Shown: positions 9,151 through 19,241 of the stretch, one piece after another
Position numbering within the stretch: position 1 is the first letter of the stretch
Layout of the letters: each line of letters begins with the position of its first letter
Assembly (NCBI GenBank): GCA_041394945.1
Contig: JAWKHH010000001.1
Location: 496,001-560,000, forward strand
Direction: 5' to 3'
Length of the DNA: 64,000 nt
From: Bryobacteraceae bacterium
GTDB lineage: Bacteria; Acidobacteriota; Terriglobia; Bryobacterales; Bryobacteraceae
Notes under the pieces: model-generated
The model's database searches: none
Seen by the model: only the letters and a program-made list of their open reading frames with translations
Told to the model about the DNA's origin: nothing
Translations under genes and position numbers: made by a program

Positions 9151-11607
9151 ATGGGAAGTCTGTTGCGGGAAGCGCGATTGGCCGTCCGCTCACTCGCCCG
9201 CGAATCGGGCTACACGGCCACCGTGCTCCTCACCCTGGCGCTTTGCGTCGCCGCCAACACGGCCGTCTTCGCCATCGTCAACTCCGTTCTGCTCCGTCCC
9301 CTGCCCGTCCCCAACGCCGATCGAATCGTCCTCACTTCCAACCGGTATCCGAACGCCGGCGTGATGGTTCAGAACGAGAGCGCCACCGGCGACTACTTCG
9401 AGCGCCTCAAGGGCGTTCCCGCGCTCGAGCACCAGGCGCTCCTTCGCCAGACCTTCCGGCCGGTGGAAGTGGGCGATCGTCCCGACCGGATGGCGGCGAT
9501 GGAGGTGACCCCTTCCATCTTCCAGGTGATCGGCGTCAATCCGGCCCTCGGCCGCCCCTTCACCCCCGAGGAGGGCGAACCCGGGAACGACCGCAAGGCG
9601 ATCCTCAGCGACTCGCTCTGGCGGCAGGCCTTCGGCGGCGATCCGCAAGTCATCGGAAAGAACCTCCGCGTCGACGGGCAGCAGCGCCAGGTGGTCGGCG
9701 TGATGCCGCGCGGCTTCACGTTCATCGACCCGGACGTTCGCTTCTGGATCCCGCTGGCGCTTGGCCCGGAAGACCGGGAGCGCTTCCACAGCAACAACAC
9801 CATCAACATCGGAACGTTGCGTCCGGGCGCGGCCATCGGGCAGGCGCAGGCGCAGGTGAACGCCGTCAACCACGCCGTTCTCGATCGCACGCCGGAACTG
9901 CGCGAGGCGCTCGTCAACGCCGGCTTCCACAGCAAAGTGGAGCCGCTCGCGAAGATGCTCGTCCGCGACGTGGAAGGTTCGCTGTACCTGCTCTGGTACG
10001 GAGCCGTGGCGGTACTGCTGATCGGCGCGCTCAACATCGCAAACCTGACGCTCGCCCGATGGGGCAACCGCTCGAAAGAGGTCGCGGCGCGGCTCGCCCT
10101 CGGAGCGACGAGAGGACAACTGGCCCGGCAATTCCTCGTCGAGACCGGACTGCTCTCCGCCGCCGGAGGCATCGCCGGGGTCGGGTTGGGAGTCGCCGTG
10201 TTGAAGGCGCTCGAGCTTTTCGGACTCGACCGGTTTCCGCGCGCCTCAGAGGTGCGCGTGGACGTCACGGTCATCGCCGTCACGCTGGCTCTCACCACCG
10301 GCGTCAGCGTGCTGCTCGGATTACTGCCGATCGCCGAAAGCCTGAAGGTGAGCCTGAGCAGCGTGCTCTACTCCCAGGGCCGAGGCGCCACGGTAAGCGC
10401 CGGAGCCAGGCGCGTCCGGCAGGCGCTCGTCGCCGGACAAATCGGCCTCGCCTTCGCACTGCTCGCAGGCGCGGGACTGCTCCTTGAAAGCTTCCGCAAT
10501 CTCCTGCACGTCGATCCGGGTTTTTCCCCGAACGGCGTGGTGACCGTGTCGGCGAGCCCCGCCGGCGCCAGTTATCCGGATCAGGCCGCCTTGCGCGCCT
10601 GGATGCGGAAGTCGCTGGCCGCTGCCTCCTCCGTCCGGGGCGTCGCCGCCGCCGGAGCCACCTCGAATATTCCATTCGGCGGCCAGACCAACGACAGCGT
10701 GATTCTCGCCGAACACTACGTCATGCGCCCGGGCGAGTCCGTCGTGGCGCCGACGCAGGTAATTGTGACGCCTGGTTATTTCGAAGCGATGAAGATCGGG
10801 CTCGTCCGCGGAAGGTACTTCACCGAACGCGACGACGAGACGATGCCGGGTGCCGTGATCGTCGACGAGAAGGTGGCCGCGAAATTCTGGCCGAACGCGG
10901 ACCCGGTTGGGAAACGGATGTACCGGCCCTCGAGCCCGAAAGATATGACGCCGGGGCCGGATACGCAATGGCTGAACGTCGTGGGAGTGGTGCGCGCCGT
11001 GCGGATCAGGAATCTCGAAGACGTCGGCATGGGCGCGTACTATTTTCCGTACGCGCAGCAGCCGCGGCAGGCGGTGACCTTCGCGGTTCGCGGCGCCAAC
11101 AACGGGGGGTCGATCGGCGCCGGCGTACGATCCGCCCTGCTCGGCGTGGACCGGGCGCTGCCGCTGTTCGACATGCAGACGATGAGCCGGCGCGGGGAAC
11201 TCTCACTCGCCTCGCGGCGGACGGCGCTCCTGGTGGCGATGGGCTTCGGCCTGTTGGCGCTGTTTCTCGCGGGAATCGGCGTCTACGGCGTGCTGGCCTA
11301 CCTGGTGGCGGGGCGAAGACGCGAAATCGGAATCCGTATGGCGCTCGGGAGCACCGCTGGCGGAGTGGCGGCGATGGTGCTGCGCGAAGGCCTGATTCTG
11401 GTGGCCGCCGGGCTCGCCATCGGACTCACCGGCGCCGTCCTGCTGCGCAAGGCCGTCGAAAGCGAAATCTACGGCGTCCGGCTGTTCGATCCGCTCGTGA
11501 TGCTGTCGGCGATGCTGCTTCTCGCCGCCATCGCCGTGGCCGCATGTATCGCGCCGGCGCGCCGCGCGGCAATGGTGGATCCGGCGCGCGTGCTGGGTGA
11601 CTCGTAG
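9151..11607 (+). CDS. Orphan MacB/FtsX-type permease (ADOP family)
   Basis: The 818-residue protein has two MacB-type periplasmic core domains, each followed by FtsX-like membrane segments. The N-terminus 'LLREARLAVRSLARESGYTATVLLTLALCVAANTAVFA...' and the repeated 'NIANLTLARWGNRSKEVAARLALGATRGQLARQ' and 'YGVLAYLVAGRRREIGIRMALGST' blocks identify the acidobacterial duplicated orphan permease type. It is an internally duplicated ABC3 permease without its own ATPase gene; none is adjacent here. ATG 9151 is preferred over the upstream GTG 9115 because it matches the family N-terminus. The role is unknown, possibly export or lipoprotein transport with an ATPase encoded elsewhere. Confidence 0.92.
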   Translation: MGSLLREARLAVRSLARESGYTATVLLTLALCVAANTAVFAIVNSVLLRPLPVPNADRIVLTSNRYPNAGVMVQNESATGDYFERLKGVPALEHQALLRQTFRPVEVGDRPDRMAAMEVTPSIFQVIGVNPALGRPFTPEEGEPGNDRKAILSDSLWRQAFGGDPQVIGKNLRVDGQQRQVVGVMPRGFTFIDPDVRFWIPLALGPEDRERFHSNNTINIGTLRPGAAIGQAQAQVNAVNHAVLDRTPELREALVNAGFHSKVEPLAKMLVRDVEGSLYLLWYGAVAVLLIGALNIANLTLARWGNRSKEVAARLALGATRGQLARQFLVETGLLSAAGGIAGVGLGVAVLKALELFGLDRFPRASEVRVDVTVIAVTLALTTGVSVLLGLLPIAESLKVSLSSVLYSQGRGATVSAGARRVRQALVAGQIGLAFALLAGAGLLLESFRNLLHVDPGFSPNGVVTVSASPAGASYPDQAALRAWMRKSLAAASSVRGVAAAGATSNIPFGGQTNDSVILAEHYVMRPGESVVAPTQVIVTPGYFEAMKIGLVRGRYFTERDDETMPGAVIVDEKVAAKFWPNADPVGKRMYRPSSPKDMTPGPDTQWLNVVGVVRAVRIRNLEDVGMGAYYFPYAQQPRQAVTFAVRGANNGGSIGAGVRSALLGVDRALPLFDMQTMSRRGELSLASRRTALLVAMGFGLLALFLAGIGVYGVLAYLVAGRRREIGIRMALGSTAGGVAAMVLREGLILVAAGLAIGLTGAVLLRKAVESEIYGVRLFDPLVMLSAMLLLAAIAVAACIAPARRAAMVDPARVLGDS

Positions 11608-11609
11608 CG

Positions 11610-12002
11610 CTATTGAGGCCAGATCCTCCTCCAGCGATCGACGGCGGCGATCCCGGCGATACCCACGGCATAGGCGACAAGATCGAAGACCGAGAACTCC
11701 GTCCCCAGTAGTCGCGCAGCGACACGGACCACAGCGTGCTCGCTGTGAAGCATGCCGGCCGGAATCCCGGTCAACTGGAGGCACTCGATCGCCGTCATCG
11801 CCCCCGCCGCCCACAGCGCCACCCCGCTCACCCTCCCGGTCAACCGCAGCAACACGAAAACCATCGCCGCGTAGAGCGCGTCGCCGAGATACTTGTCGAA
11901 GAGCACCCGGCCGGTCTGCACCGTCCGCGACCCCAGCCCGGCGGCGACGATCGCAACCAGCGCCCCCCACCAGAATTCCCGGCCGCCGCGAGCGTTCCCC
12001 AT
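11610..12002 (-). CDS. DUF2809/VanZ-like small membrane protein
   Basis: This 130-residue protein has four predicted membrane helices. The conserved stretch 'DKYLGDALYAAMVFVLLR' and the motif 'ECLQL' in the third helix are typical of DUF2809, a VanZ-like family of unknown function. It is convergent with the ADOP permease (stops 2 bp apart) and divergent from the next small exported protein. No catalytic residues are evident. Confidence 0.75.
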   Translation of the reverse strand: MGNARGGREFWWGALVAIVAAGLGSRTVQTGRVLFDKYLGDALYAAMVFVLLRLTGRVSGVALWAAGAMTAIECLQLTGIPAGMLHSEHAVVRVAARLLGTEFSVFDLVAYAVGIAGIAAVDRWRRIWPQ

Positions 12003-12073
12003 GAATTCGATGTTAGAAAATCCGCCCGGCGGCGACTATCCCAATCGACGACGGTATTCAGAAAGGGGAATGC

Positions 12074-12487
12074 ATGAAGAAAGCGATGATGACAGCCGGA
12101 CTCGCGGTTTCGATCCTATGCGGTGTGGCAGGCGCGCAGGACCCGCCGAAGCCCGCGCTGCGGAAGGGCGTTTCCGTCCGGATGGCAGTGGCGAAGCACG
12201 CGGTGGAGAGGCGGGCCGCCGACGAGGAACAAGCAATCGAAGTGGCTATCACGGCCGACGGAAAGCTCTTCGCGGGCATTGAACCCGTGCAGGCCGAAGC
12301 CCTCGGCGGCGTCCGCGCCGGAACCGTGTATGTCAAGGCTGATGCCCGCGCGCCGTTTCAGAACGTCGTGGCCGTGCTCGACGCGCTGCACGGCAGGAAA
12401 GTGGTCCTGTTGACCGCGTCGCCGGCCAATGCCGCACCGGCAAGACTCACGCCGCGCTACGGGATCGAGTTGGCCGTCTCGCCGTAA
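12074..12487 (+). CDS. Exported protein with ExbD/TolR-like periplasmic domain
   Basis: The 137-residue protein starts with a signal peptide ('MKKAMMTAGLAVSILCGVAGAQ', cleavage likely after Ala-21). The mature part resembles the periplasmic domain of ExbD/TolR: a strand 'EVAITADGKLFAG', then 'VYVKADARAPFQNVVAVLDALHG' and 'VVLLTA'. That pattern is the usual 'V-x-A-D... v-v-x-v-m-d... G' of TolR. Unlike true ExbD it has a cleavable signal rather than a membrane anchor with the functional Asp, so it cannot energise a motor itself. A GAAAGGGG site lies 5 nt before the ATG. The assignment to the fold is inference; 'hypothetical exported protein' is the safe name. Confidence 0.6.
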   Translation: MKKAMMTAGLAVSILCGVAGAQDPPKPALRKGVSVRMAVAKHAVERRAADEEQAIEVAITADGKLFAGIEPVQAEALGGVRAGTVYVKADARAPFQNVVAVLDALHGRKVVLLTASPANAAPARLTPRYGIELAVSP

Positions 12488-12495
12488 CGGAGGGT

Positions 12496-12963
12496 TTGCG
12501 CCGGCTCGCTAAGATAGTGGGCATGGTTGCTTTGGCAGTAGCGGTGGCGTTGGCGGTGGCGGCTCCGGCGGCGGCGCAGTTCCGGAAGATCGAGATGGCG
12601 TTCGAGGGCATCGGATGCGCGCCGTGCCTCGAATCCCTGCCCGCGCGCATCAAGCGGATGCGCGGGGTGGAGACGGCGGAGGTGGATGCGGAGAAGGGGG
12701 TGCTGCGAATGACCCTCGCCGCCGAAAACAGGGTGCGGCTGGAGCAGGTGCGCGACACAATCGGCCAGGACGGCACGAAGGTGACCTGGGCGGAAGTGGA
12801 GGTCCGCGGGGAAGTAGTGAATGAGAACGGATGGAAGCTGCGGCTGACGCGCGGGCCCGCCTATCCGCTCAAGGGCCAAGTGACGGCAGGCAGGCGAACT
12901 ATCGTCGGCCGGGTGGACGACCCGGCGTCGATGACGATCGCCGTGCGGACAATGCGGGACTAG
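12496..12963 (+). CDS. Exported heavy-metal-associated (HMA) domain protein
   Basis: This 155-residue protein has a hydrophobic N-terminal segment ending 'AAPAAAQ' (signal peptide) and then an HMA-like fold, with GIGCAPC in place of the usual G-M-x-C-x-x-C and 'VETAEVDAEKGVLRMTL' as the second strand. Such domains bind Cu(I), Hg(II) or Zn(II) through the two cysteines. The C-terminal ~55 residues ('GWKLRLTRGPAYPLKGQV...') are an extra beta-rich part. The start is uncertain: TTG 12496 keeps basic residues before the hydrophobic core, but the GGAGGG at 12489-12494 is too close to it; ATG 12523 is possible. The gene ends 2 bp before dnaG. Confidence 0.7.
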   Translation: MRRLAKIVGMVALAVAVALAVAAPAAAQFRKIEMAFEGIGCAPCLESLPARIKRMRGVETAEVDAEKGVLRMTLAAENRVRLEQVRDTIGQDGTKVTWAEVEVRGEVVNENGWKLRLTRGPAYPLKGQVTAGRRTIVGRVDDPASMTIAVRTMRD

Positions 12964-12965
12964 GC

Positions 12966-14750
12966 GTGGACTTCGCCAGGCAGATCAAGGAATCGGTGGA
13001 TATTGTCGCCGTCGTCAGCGAGCGGGTTCCGAAGCTGCGGCGGAACGGGACGCGTTGGGTCGCGCCCTGTCCGTTCCACCAGGAAAAGACGCCGTCGTTC
13101 GGCGTGAACCCCCAGTTGCGCATCTTCAAGTGCTTCGGGTGCCAGGCCGGCGGCAGCGTGATCGACTTCATCATGCAACTCGACGGGCTGACGTTCTGGG
13201 AGGCATGCAAGTACCTGGCGGAACGCTTCGGGATTCCGCTCCCGGTCCGCGGCGCGGAGAGCGACGCGAAGACGAAACTGCGCGCGGGGATCTTCGAGGC
13301 GCATGAAATGGCGCAGCAGATGTTCCGGTCGGCGCTGGGATCGGCGGCCGGCGCGGCGTCGCGCGACTATCTGAAACGCCGGGGCGTGACGCAAAAGCTC
13401 GCCGAGGAGTTCGGCCTCGGCTATTCGGACCGCGGCGGGCAGATGCTCACCCGGCGCATGCAGCAGGCCGGCTGGACGCCGGAGCAGATGGAGTCGACGG
13501 GGCTGGTTTCGCGGCGCGACGACGGCAGCTTCTACGACCGGTTTCGCGGCCGCCTGATGTACCCGATCCAAAACGAGCAAGGGAAGATCATCGCCTTCGC
13601 CGGCCGGGCCCTCAACGACGACGACCAGCCGAAATACCTCAACTCGCCGGAAACCGAGCTCTATCACAAGCGCGCGGTCCTCTATAATCTCCACCGCGCG
13701 CGAAAGCCGATTCACGACCAGGGCCACGCAATTCTCGTCGAGGGCTACATGGACGTGATCGGCCTTGCCGGCGGCGCCGTGGGCGAAGCGGTGGCCAGTT
13801 GCGGAACCGCGCTTGTCGACGCGCAGGTGAGCATGCTCTCCCGCCATACCGAGCGCGTGGTGGTGAACTTCGATCCCGATACCGCCGGAGCCAACGCCAC
13901 CGAGCGTTCTCTCCAGTTGCTGCTCGCCGAAGGTCTCCACATCCGCGTGCTGGCGCTGCCGGAGGATCTCGACCCCGACGAGTTCGTCCAGGCGCACGGA
14001 GCCGACGCCTATCGCAAGCTGCTCGCCGAGGCTCCCCGCTACTTCCACTGGCTGGCGGACCGCGCGCGCGAGCGCTTCGACATGCGGGACGCCGAAGGCA
14101 AGGTGGAGGCGGTGCGGTTTCTGCTCCCCTCGATCCAGCGCCTGCGCGACAAGTACGAAAGGGCCGCGGTGGCCACCGAACTGGCCCATCAGTTGGGGAT
14201 CGACAAGGCGCTGCTCCTCGATCAGGTGCGGGGAACCGCGCGCCGCGAAGAGCCGCGGCCCCGCGGGCCGGAGTTGCCAGCCACCGAACGGCTGCTCATC
14301 CGCGAACTCGTCTCCAACGCCGAAGCGCGGCGGCAACTGCTCGGCAGAATCGGGAGCGCCGATCTCGACCTCACAGATGGCGCCCGGGCGATCCTGCGCG
14401 CGATCGCCGCCGCGGGCGACATCGCCGGCGGCCAGTTCGACTATGACGCTGTATCGGCGCGGCTTGGCGAAACCGAACGCGCCCTATTGACAACGCTCGT
14501 GTTTGCCGATGAAGGTACTAACGGCGACCATTCTGCGCGGTATGAAGGCTCAAGCGGCATTGAGCAGGCGGCGGCCTGCGTGGAAGCGCTCGAGAAGGCA
14601 GGCATGGACAGCCGGATCACCGAGTTGAAGAAGAACATCAAGGAGGCCGAGCAGGGCGGCAATTTCGAGGAGGCCATCCGGCTGAGCGAACAGCTTCGCC
14701 AAACCGAGGGCCAACGCAAGCATCAACGCCGCAGGCGTGGTATAGAATGA
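12966..14750 (+). CDS. dnaG: DNA primase
   Basis: The 594-residue DnaG makes RNA primers for replication. The N-terminal zinc-binding domain has CPFHQEKTPSF and CFGC (C-x2-H...C-x2-C), followed by the 'RIFKCFGCQAGGSVIDF' block. The RNA polymerase/TOPRIM domain shows 'VEGYMDVIGLA' and the acidic 'NFDPDTAGANAT'. The C-terminal part is the helicase-interacting region, ending in a lysine/arginine-rich tail. GTG 12966 is chosen because it gives the family N-terminus 'VDFARQIKESVDIVAVVSER'. The stop TGA overlaps an in-frame ATG of the rpoD frame (ATGA at 14747-14750), as in the classic primase-sigma operon. Confidence 0.97.
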   Translation: MDFARQIKESVDIVAVVSERVPKLRRNGTRWVAPCPFHQEKTPSFGVNPQLRIFKCFGCQAGGSVIDFIMQLDGLTFWEACKYLAERFGIPLPVRGAESDAKTKLRAGIFEAHEMAQQMFRSALGSAAGAASRDYLKRRGVTQKLAEEFGLGYSDRGGQMLTRRMQQAGWTPEQMESTGLVSRRDDGSFYDRFRGRLMYPIQNEQGKIIAFAGRALNDDDQPKYLNSPETELYHKRAVLYNLHRARKPIHDQGHAILVEGYMDVIGLAGGAVGEAVASCGTALVDAQVSMLSRHTERVVVNFDPDTAGANATERSLQLLLAEGLHIRVLALPEDLDPDEFVQAHGADAYRKLLAEAPRYFHWLADRARERFDMRDAEGKVEAVRFLLPSIQRLRDKYERAAVATELAHQLGIDKALLLDQVRGTARREEPRPRGPELPATERLLIRELVSNAEARRQLLGRIGSADLDLTDGARAILRAIAAAGDIAGGQFDYDAVSARLGETERALLTTLVFADEGTNGDHSARYEGSSGIEQAAACVEALEKAGMDSRITELKKNIKEAEQGGNFEEAIRLSEQLRQTEGQRKHQRRRRGIE

Positions 14751-14893
14751 GTTTATCGACGCGTCTCGCGCGAGCCGGAATCGGAGACTCTGTGGCAGCA
14801 CCAGAAAAGCACGAACGGATCAGGCGTCTCGGGGAGAGTGGCGAGAGCCGCCGGTATCGCCTGTTTGGTGCCGCCGAGGGTCAGGAAGAGGGG

Positions 14894-16468
<1,575 letters not shown>

Positions 16469-16493
16469 TTTTTCGTTCTTTTCGCCTCAAGGG

Positions 16494-16522
16494 TTGACTT
16501 TCCCCTTTTGTTCGCCAATAAT
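16494..16522 (+). promoter_or_regulatory. Sigma-70 promoter of lexA
   Basis: TTGACT (16494-16499) and AATAAT (16517-16522) are separated by exactly 17 bp, a near-consensus housekeeping promoter in the gap between rpoD and lexA. The predicted start site is near 16529, only about 4 nt before the lexA ATG at 16533. This rules against the upstream ATG at 16521, which is part of the -10 element. Confidence 0.8.
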
Positions 16523-16532
16523 GGTTGGCGGA
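16511..16532. promoter_or_regulatory. Palindromic candidate LexA operator
   Basis: CGCCAA (16513-16518) and TTGGCG (16525-16530) form a perfect 6-bp inverted repeat with a 6-bp spacer, extended imperfectly to TTCGCCAA/TTGGCGGAA. It covers the -10 element and the start site of the lexA promoter. LexA represses its own gene in most bacteria, so this is the obvious autoregulatory site, but the half-site has not been checked against other genes. Confidence 0.6.
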
Positions 16533-17159
16533 ATGGCACTCACACCTCGGCAGAAACAGGTTCTCGATTTCATCGCGGAGTTCGTCGCCGAGCACGGCTA
16601 TTGCCCGAGCTACGAGGAAATCGCCGCCGGGCTCCAGTTGGCTTCCCTCGCCACCGTGCACAAGCACATCTCGGCGCTCGAAGGGAAGAACTACCTCCGG
16701 CGATCCTACAACCAGAGCCGTTCACTCGAGCTGGCGCAGCGCTACTACGACGAAATGCCCGCCCGGGACGCCGTCGCCGCCGAACTCTCGGTGCCGGTGG
16801 AGGGCCGCATCGCCGCCGGGTCGCCGGTGGAACAATACTCGGCCGGCGAGACGCTCACCTTCCGCGACTTCGCCGGCGACCGCGAGACATACGCGCTCGA
16901 AGTGCGCGGGGACTCGATGATTGAGGATCACATCTGCGACGGCGACTACGTTCTCGTCGAGCGAACCCCGGAGGTCCGCAACGGCGATATCGTGGTGGCC
17001 CTGGTGGAAGGCGCCGAGACGACGCTCAAGCGCTTCTACCGCGAAGGCGAGATGGTGCGCCTGCAGCCTGCCAATTCGACGATGGCGCCCATCATGCGGG
17101 CGGCCCAGGATGTCGCCGTGCAGGGAAGGCTGCTGGCCGTGATGAGGAAGTACCGCTAG
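16533..17159 (+). CDS. lexA: LexA repressor (SOS regulator)
   Basis: The 208-residue protein has the winged-helix N-terminus ('MALTPRQKQVLDFIAEFVAEHG', HTH around 28-48) and the self-cleaving S24 peptidase domain. The scissile Ala95-Gly96 lies in 'IAAGSPVE', the nucleophile is Ser128 in 'RGDSMIEDHI' and the general base is Lys166 in 'TTLKRF'. All catalytic elements are intact, so RecA-stimulated autocleavage is expected. ATG 16533 is chosen over the in-frame ATG at 16521 because the latter lies within the promoter -10 box. It follows rpoD by 64 bp but has its own promoter and overlapping palindrome. Confidence 0.96.
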   Translation: MALTPRQKQVLDFIAEFVAEHGYCPSYEEIAAGLQLASLATVHKHISALEGKNYLRRSYNQSRSLELAQRYYDEMPARDAVAAELSVPVEGRIAAGSPVEQYSAGETLTFRDFAGDRETYALEVRGDSMIEDHICDGDYVLVERTPEVRNGDIVVALVEGAETTLKRFYREGEMVRLQPANSTMAPIMRAAQDVAVQGRLLAVMRKYR

Positions 17160-17166
17160 CGAACGC

Positions 17167-17189
17167 GATCGGCGGAACTGCCGCTGATC
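17167..17189. terminator. Hairpin between convergent lexA and PpiD-like gene
   Basis: GATCGGCGG (17167-17175) pairs with CCGCTGATC (17181-17189) through nine base pairs including one G-T wobble, with a 5-nt loop. It fills the gap between the two convergent stop codons. There is no T-run on either strand, so it could act as a weak bidirectional or Rho-assisted terminator. Confidence 0.4.
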
Positions 17190-19133
17190 CTACGCTCCGC
17201 TGGTTCGGTAGTTCGAAGCCATGCGCTTTACCGCATCGTCATTGACCTTCACCACGCCCTTCGCCTTGAGGCTCTGAATCAGCCCCTCCTCGAACAGATC
17301 GCGGCGCTCGGAAAGCTTCCGGTCCCGGATCGAGTTGAGAATGGCGTCGCGCTCGGCGGAAAGCCCCTCGGTGGAGCCAGCCTGCTTCTCGACGATCTTG
17401 AAGAAGTACCGCGCCGGGCCGATCGAATACGGGCCAACTACTTTACCGATGGCGTTCACGAAGGGCTGCTCGCCGAAGTAGGCCTGCGGGCCGACGTCTT
17501 TCATCTGCCCGCCCCGCGCGAAGAAGCCGGTGTCGATGGTCTTGAGCCCCGCGGCCGCCGCGGCGGCGCGAAGGTCGCTTGAGCCGGCAAGCTTGTCCTG
17601 CACGGCCTTGATGCGGCCGTCGGCGAGGTTGCGGGCCTTCTCTTCGATGAGCGCGGCGCGAATCAGCGGCTCCACGTCTTCGAGCTTGGCCGGCCGTTCC
17701 GGGATCACGTTCTCAACCATCGCGAACGCTAGTTTGTTGTCGCTCGTCTGGACCACTCCCGTAACGCCGCCCTTCTGGAGACTGGCAATCTGCCCCGCCA
17801 GATCGCGGTTGTCGCCGAGCCCCGGGATCGCATCCGCCGGCTTCAGGTCTTTGCCGTGAACCAGCGTGAGATTGTACTTGGCGGCTATCTGCTGAATGTC
17901 GCCGGGCGATTTCACGATTTCCGCCTTGGCCTGGTCCACGATGCCCGGCATCTTGTCGAAGAGCATCCGCTTCCGCATCTCGCTCAGCAGCTCCTCGCGA
18001 ACCTCGTCGAAGCTCCTGGTGCGGGCCGCTTCCTTCTTCATCGTCTGGATGATGTGGTAGCCGAACACGCTCTCAACAACGTTGCTGGTCTCGCCGGGCT
18101 TCAGGGAGAAGGCGGAGTCTTCGAACGGCTTCACCGTCTGCCCGCGCTGGATCCAGTCGAGGTCGCCGCCCTTCTGGGCCGAACCGGGATCGTCGGAATT
18201 CTTCTTGGCGAGATCGGCGAAATCGGCCCCGCCGCGGACCTGCTTCAACAACGATTCCGCTTTCGTCTTGGCCGCCGCCTTCTCTTCCTTGGACGCGCTG
18301 CTCTCGGCCTTGACGAGAATGTGGCGCACATTGACGCGCTCGTCCACGCGGAAACGCGCGAGTTGGCCATCGTAGGCGGCTTTCAACTCGGCGTCGGAAA
18401 TCTGAAGCGCGGCACCCATCTTGTCGGCGTCGGCGATCAGAATCGCCGCGTCGCGCTGCGGAGGCACCTGGTAGCCGGCCTGGTTCTTGCGCAGATGGTC
18501 GAGCATCTCCTCGCGCGTGGGCTTGAACTGCGCGCGGTATTCGGCCGCATCCACTTTCACCACTTCCAGCCGGACCTGTTCCTTGCGCTTCTCATACTCG
18601 GCCTGCACCTCGGAAGGCGCCACCACGATCCCGTCGAAGGCAAGGCGCTGCAGTTTGTCGAGCAGCACCTGCTGCCGGACCTTGCTCTCGAATTCGCCGA
18701 TCGACAGATTCATCTGCGACAGGTACTCCTGGTAGATCTCCTTACCGGCGAACTCGCCGCCCTGGAACAACTGCGGCATGAGCGTCTTGATTTCCTGAAC
18801 CACTTCCTGGTCCGATACGGCAAAGCCCATCTTCTTCGCCTGATAGGCGGTGGCCATCTCGCCAACGATCTTGTTGACAACCTGCGGCAGCATCATCTCA
18901 ACGGCCTGCGGCGACATGGCCTGGTTGCGGAGCTGCTGCTGGATCACCTGGCCGACCATGCGCGCGGTGACCGGTTCGCTGTCGACCTCGGCGAGAACCT
19001 GGTCGTTGGTTTCGTAGGTCGGCGAGCCAAACCCGGGGATCAGCGTGATGACCATCGAAAGGGCCACCAGCGAGAGCAGCGCCATCAAGAGGTAGCGCAC
19101 GGAATTGGTGCGCGAGCGGAACAAATCGAACAT
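17190..19133 (-). CDS. PpiD/SurA-like peptidyl-prolyl isomerase, membrane anchored
   Basis: The 647-residue protein has an N-terminal membrane anchor (about residues 13-33, 'YLLMALLSLVALSMVITLIPG') and then a SurA/PpiD N-terminal helical chaperone domain. A parvulin domain follows ('VNVRHILVKAE...ADFADLAKKNSDDPGSAQKGGDLDWIQRGQ...FGYHIIQ', about residues 260-360), with a further C-terminal chaperone part containing a second degenerate parvulin-like stretch. It would act as a periplasmic folding factor for secreted and outer-membrane proteins, fitting a genome rich in TonB receptors. ATG 19133 begins 'MFDLFRSRTNSVRY', matching the PpiD N-terminus. A TATACT -10-like box is present at 19174-19179. 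Confidence 0.92.
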   Translation of the reverse strand: MFDLFRSRTNSVRYLLMALLSLVALSMVITLIPGFGSPTYETNDQVLAEVDSEPVTARMVGQVIQQQLRNQAMSPQAVEMMLPQVVNKIVGEMATAYQAKKMGFAVSDQEVVQEIKTLMPQLFQGGEFAGKEIYQEYLSQMNLSIGEFESKVRQQVLLDKLQRLAFDGIVVAPSEVQAEYEKRKEQVRLEVVKVDAAEYRAQFKPTREEMLDHLRKNQAGYQVPPQRDAAILIADADKMGAALQISDAELKAAYDGQLARFRVDERVNVRHILVKAESSASKEEKAAAKTKAESLLKQVRGGADFADLAKKNSDDPGSAQKGGDLDWIQRGQTVKPFEDSAFSLKPGETSNVVESVFGYHIIQTMKKEAARTRSFDEVREELLSEMRKRMLFDKMPGIVDQAKAEIVKSPGDIQQIAAKYNLTLVHGKDLKPADAIPGLGDNRDLAGQIASLQKGGVTGVVQTSDNKLAFAMVENVIPERPAKLEDVEPLIRAALIEEKARNLADGRIKAVQDKLAGSSDLRAAAAAAGLKTIDTGFFARGGQMKDVGPQAYFGEQPFVNAIGKVVGPYSIGPARYFFKIVEKQAGSTEGLSAERDAILNSIRDRKLSERRDLFEEGLIQSLKAKGVVKVNDDAVKRMASNYRTSGA

Positions 19134-19241
19134 GGGGGTGGAAACTCCTGAACGGCCACAATGGCCATGTAACAGTATAGCGGAATGATACTGGTACCGG
19201 ACCGCCGGCCGCAACGGCGCGTGGCGCGGACCGCCGCCGCT

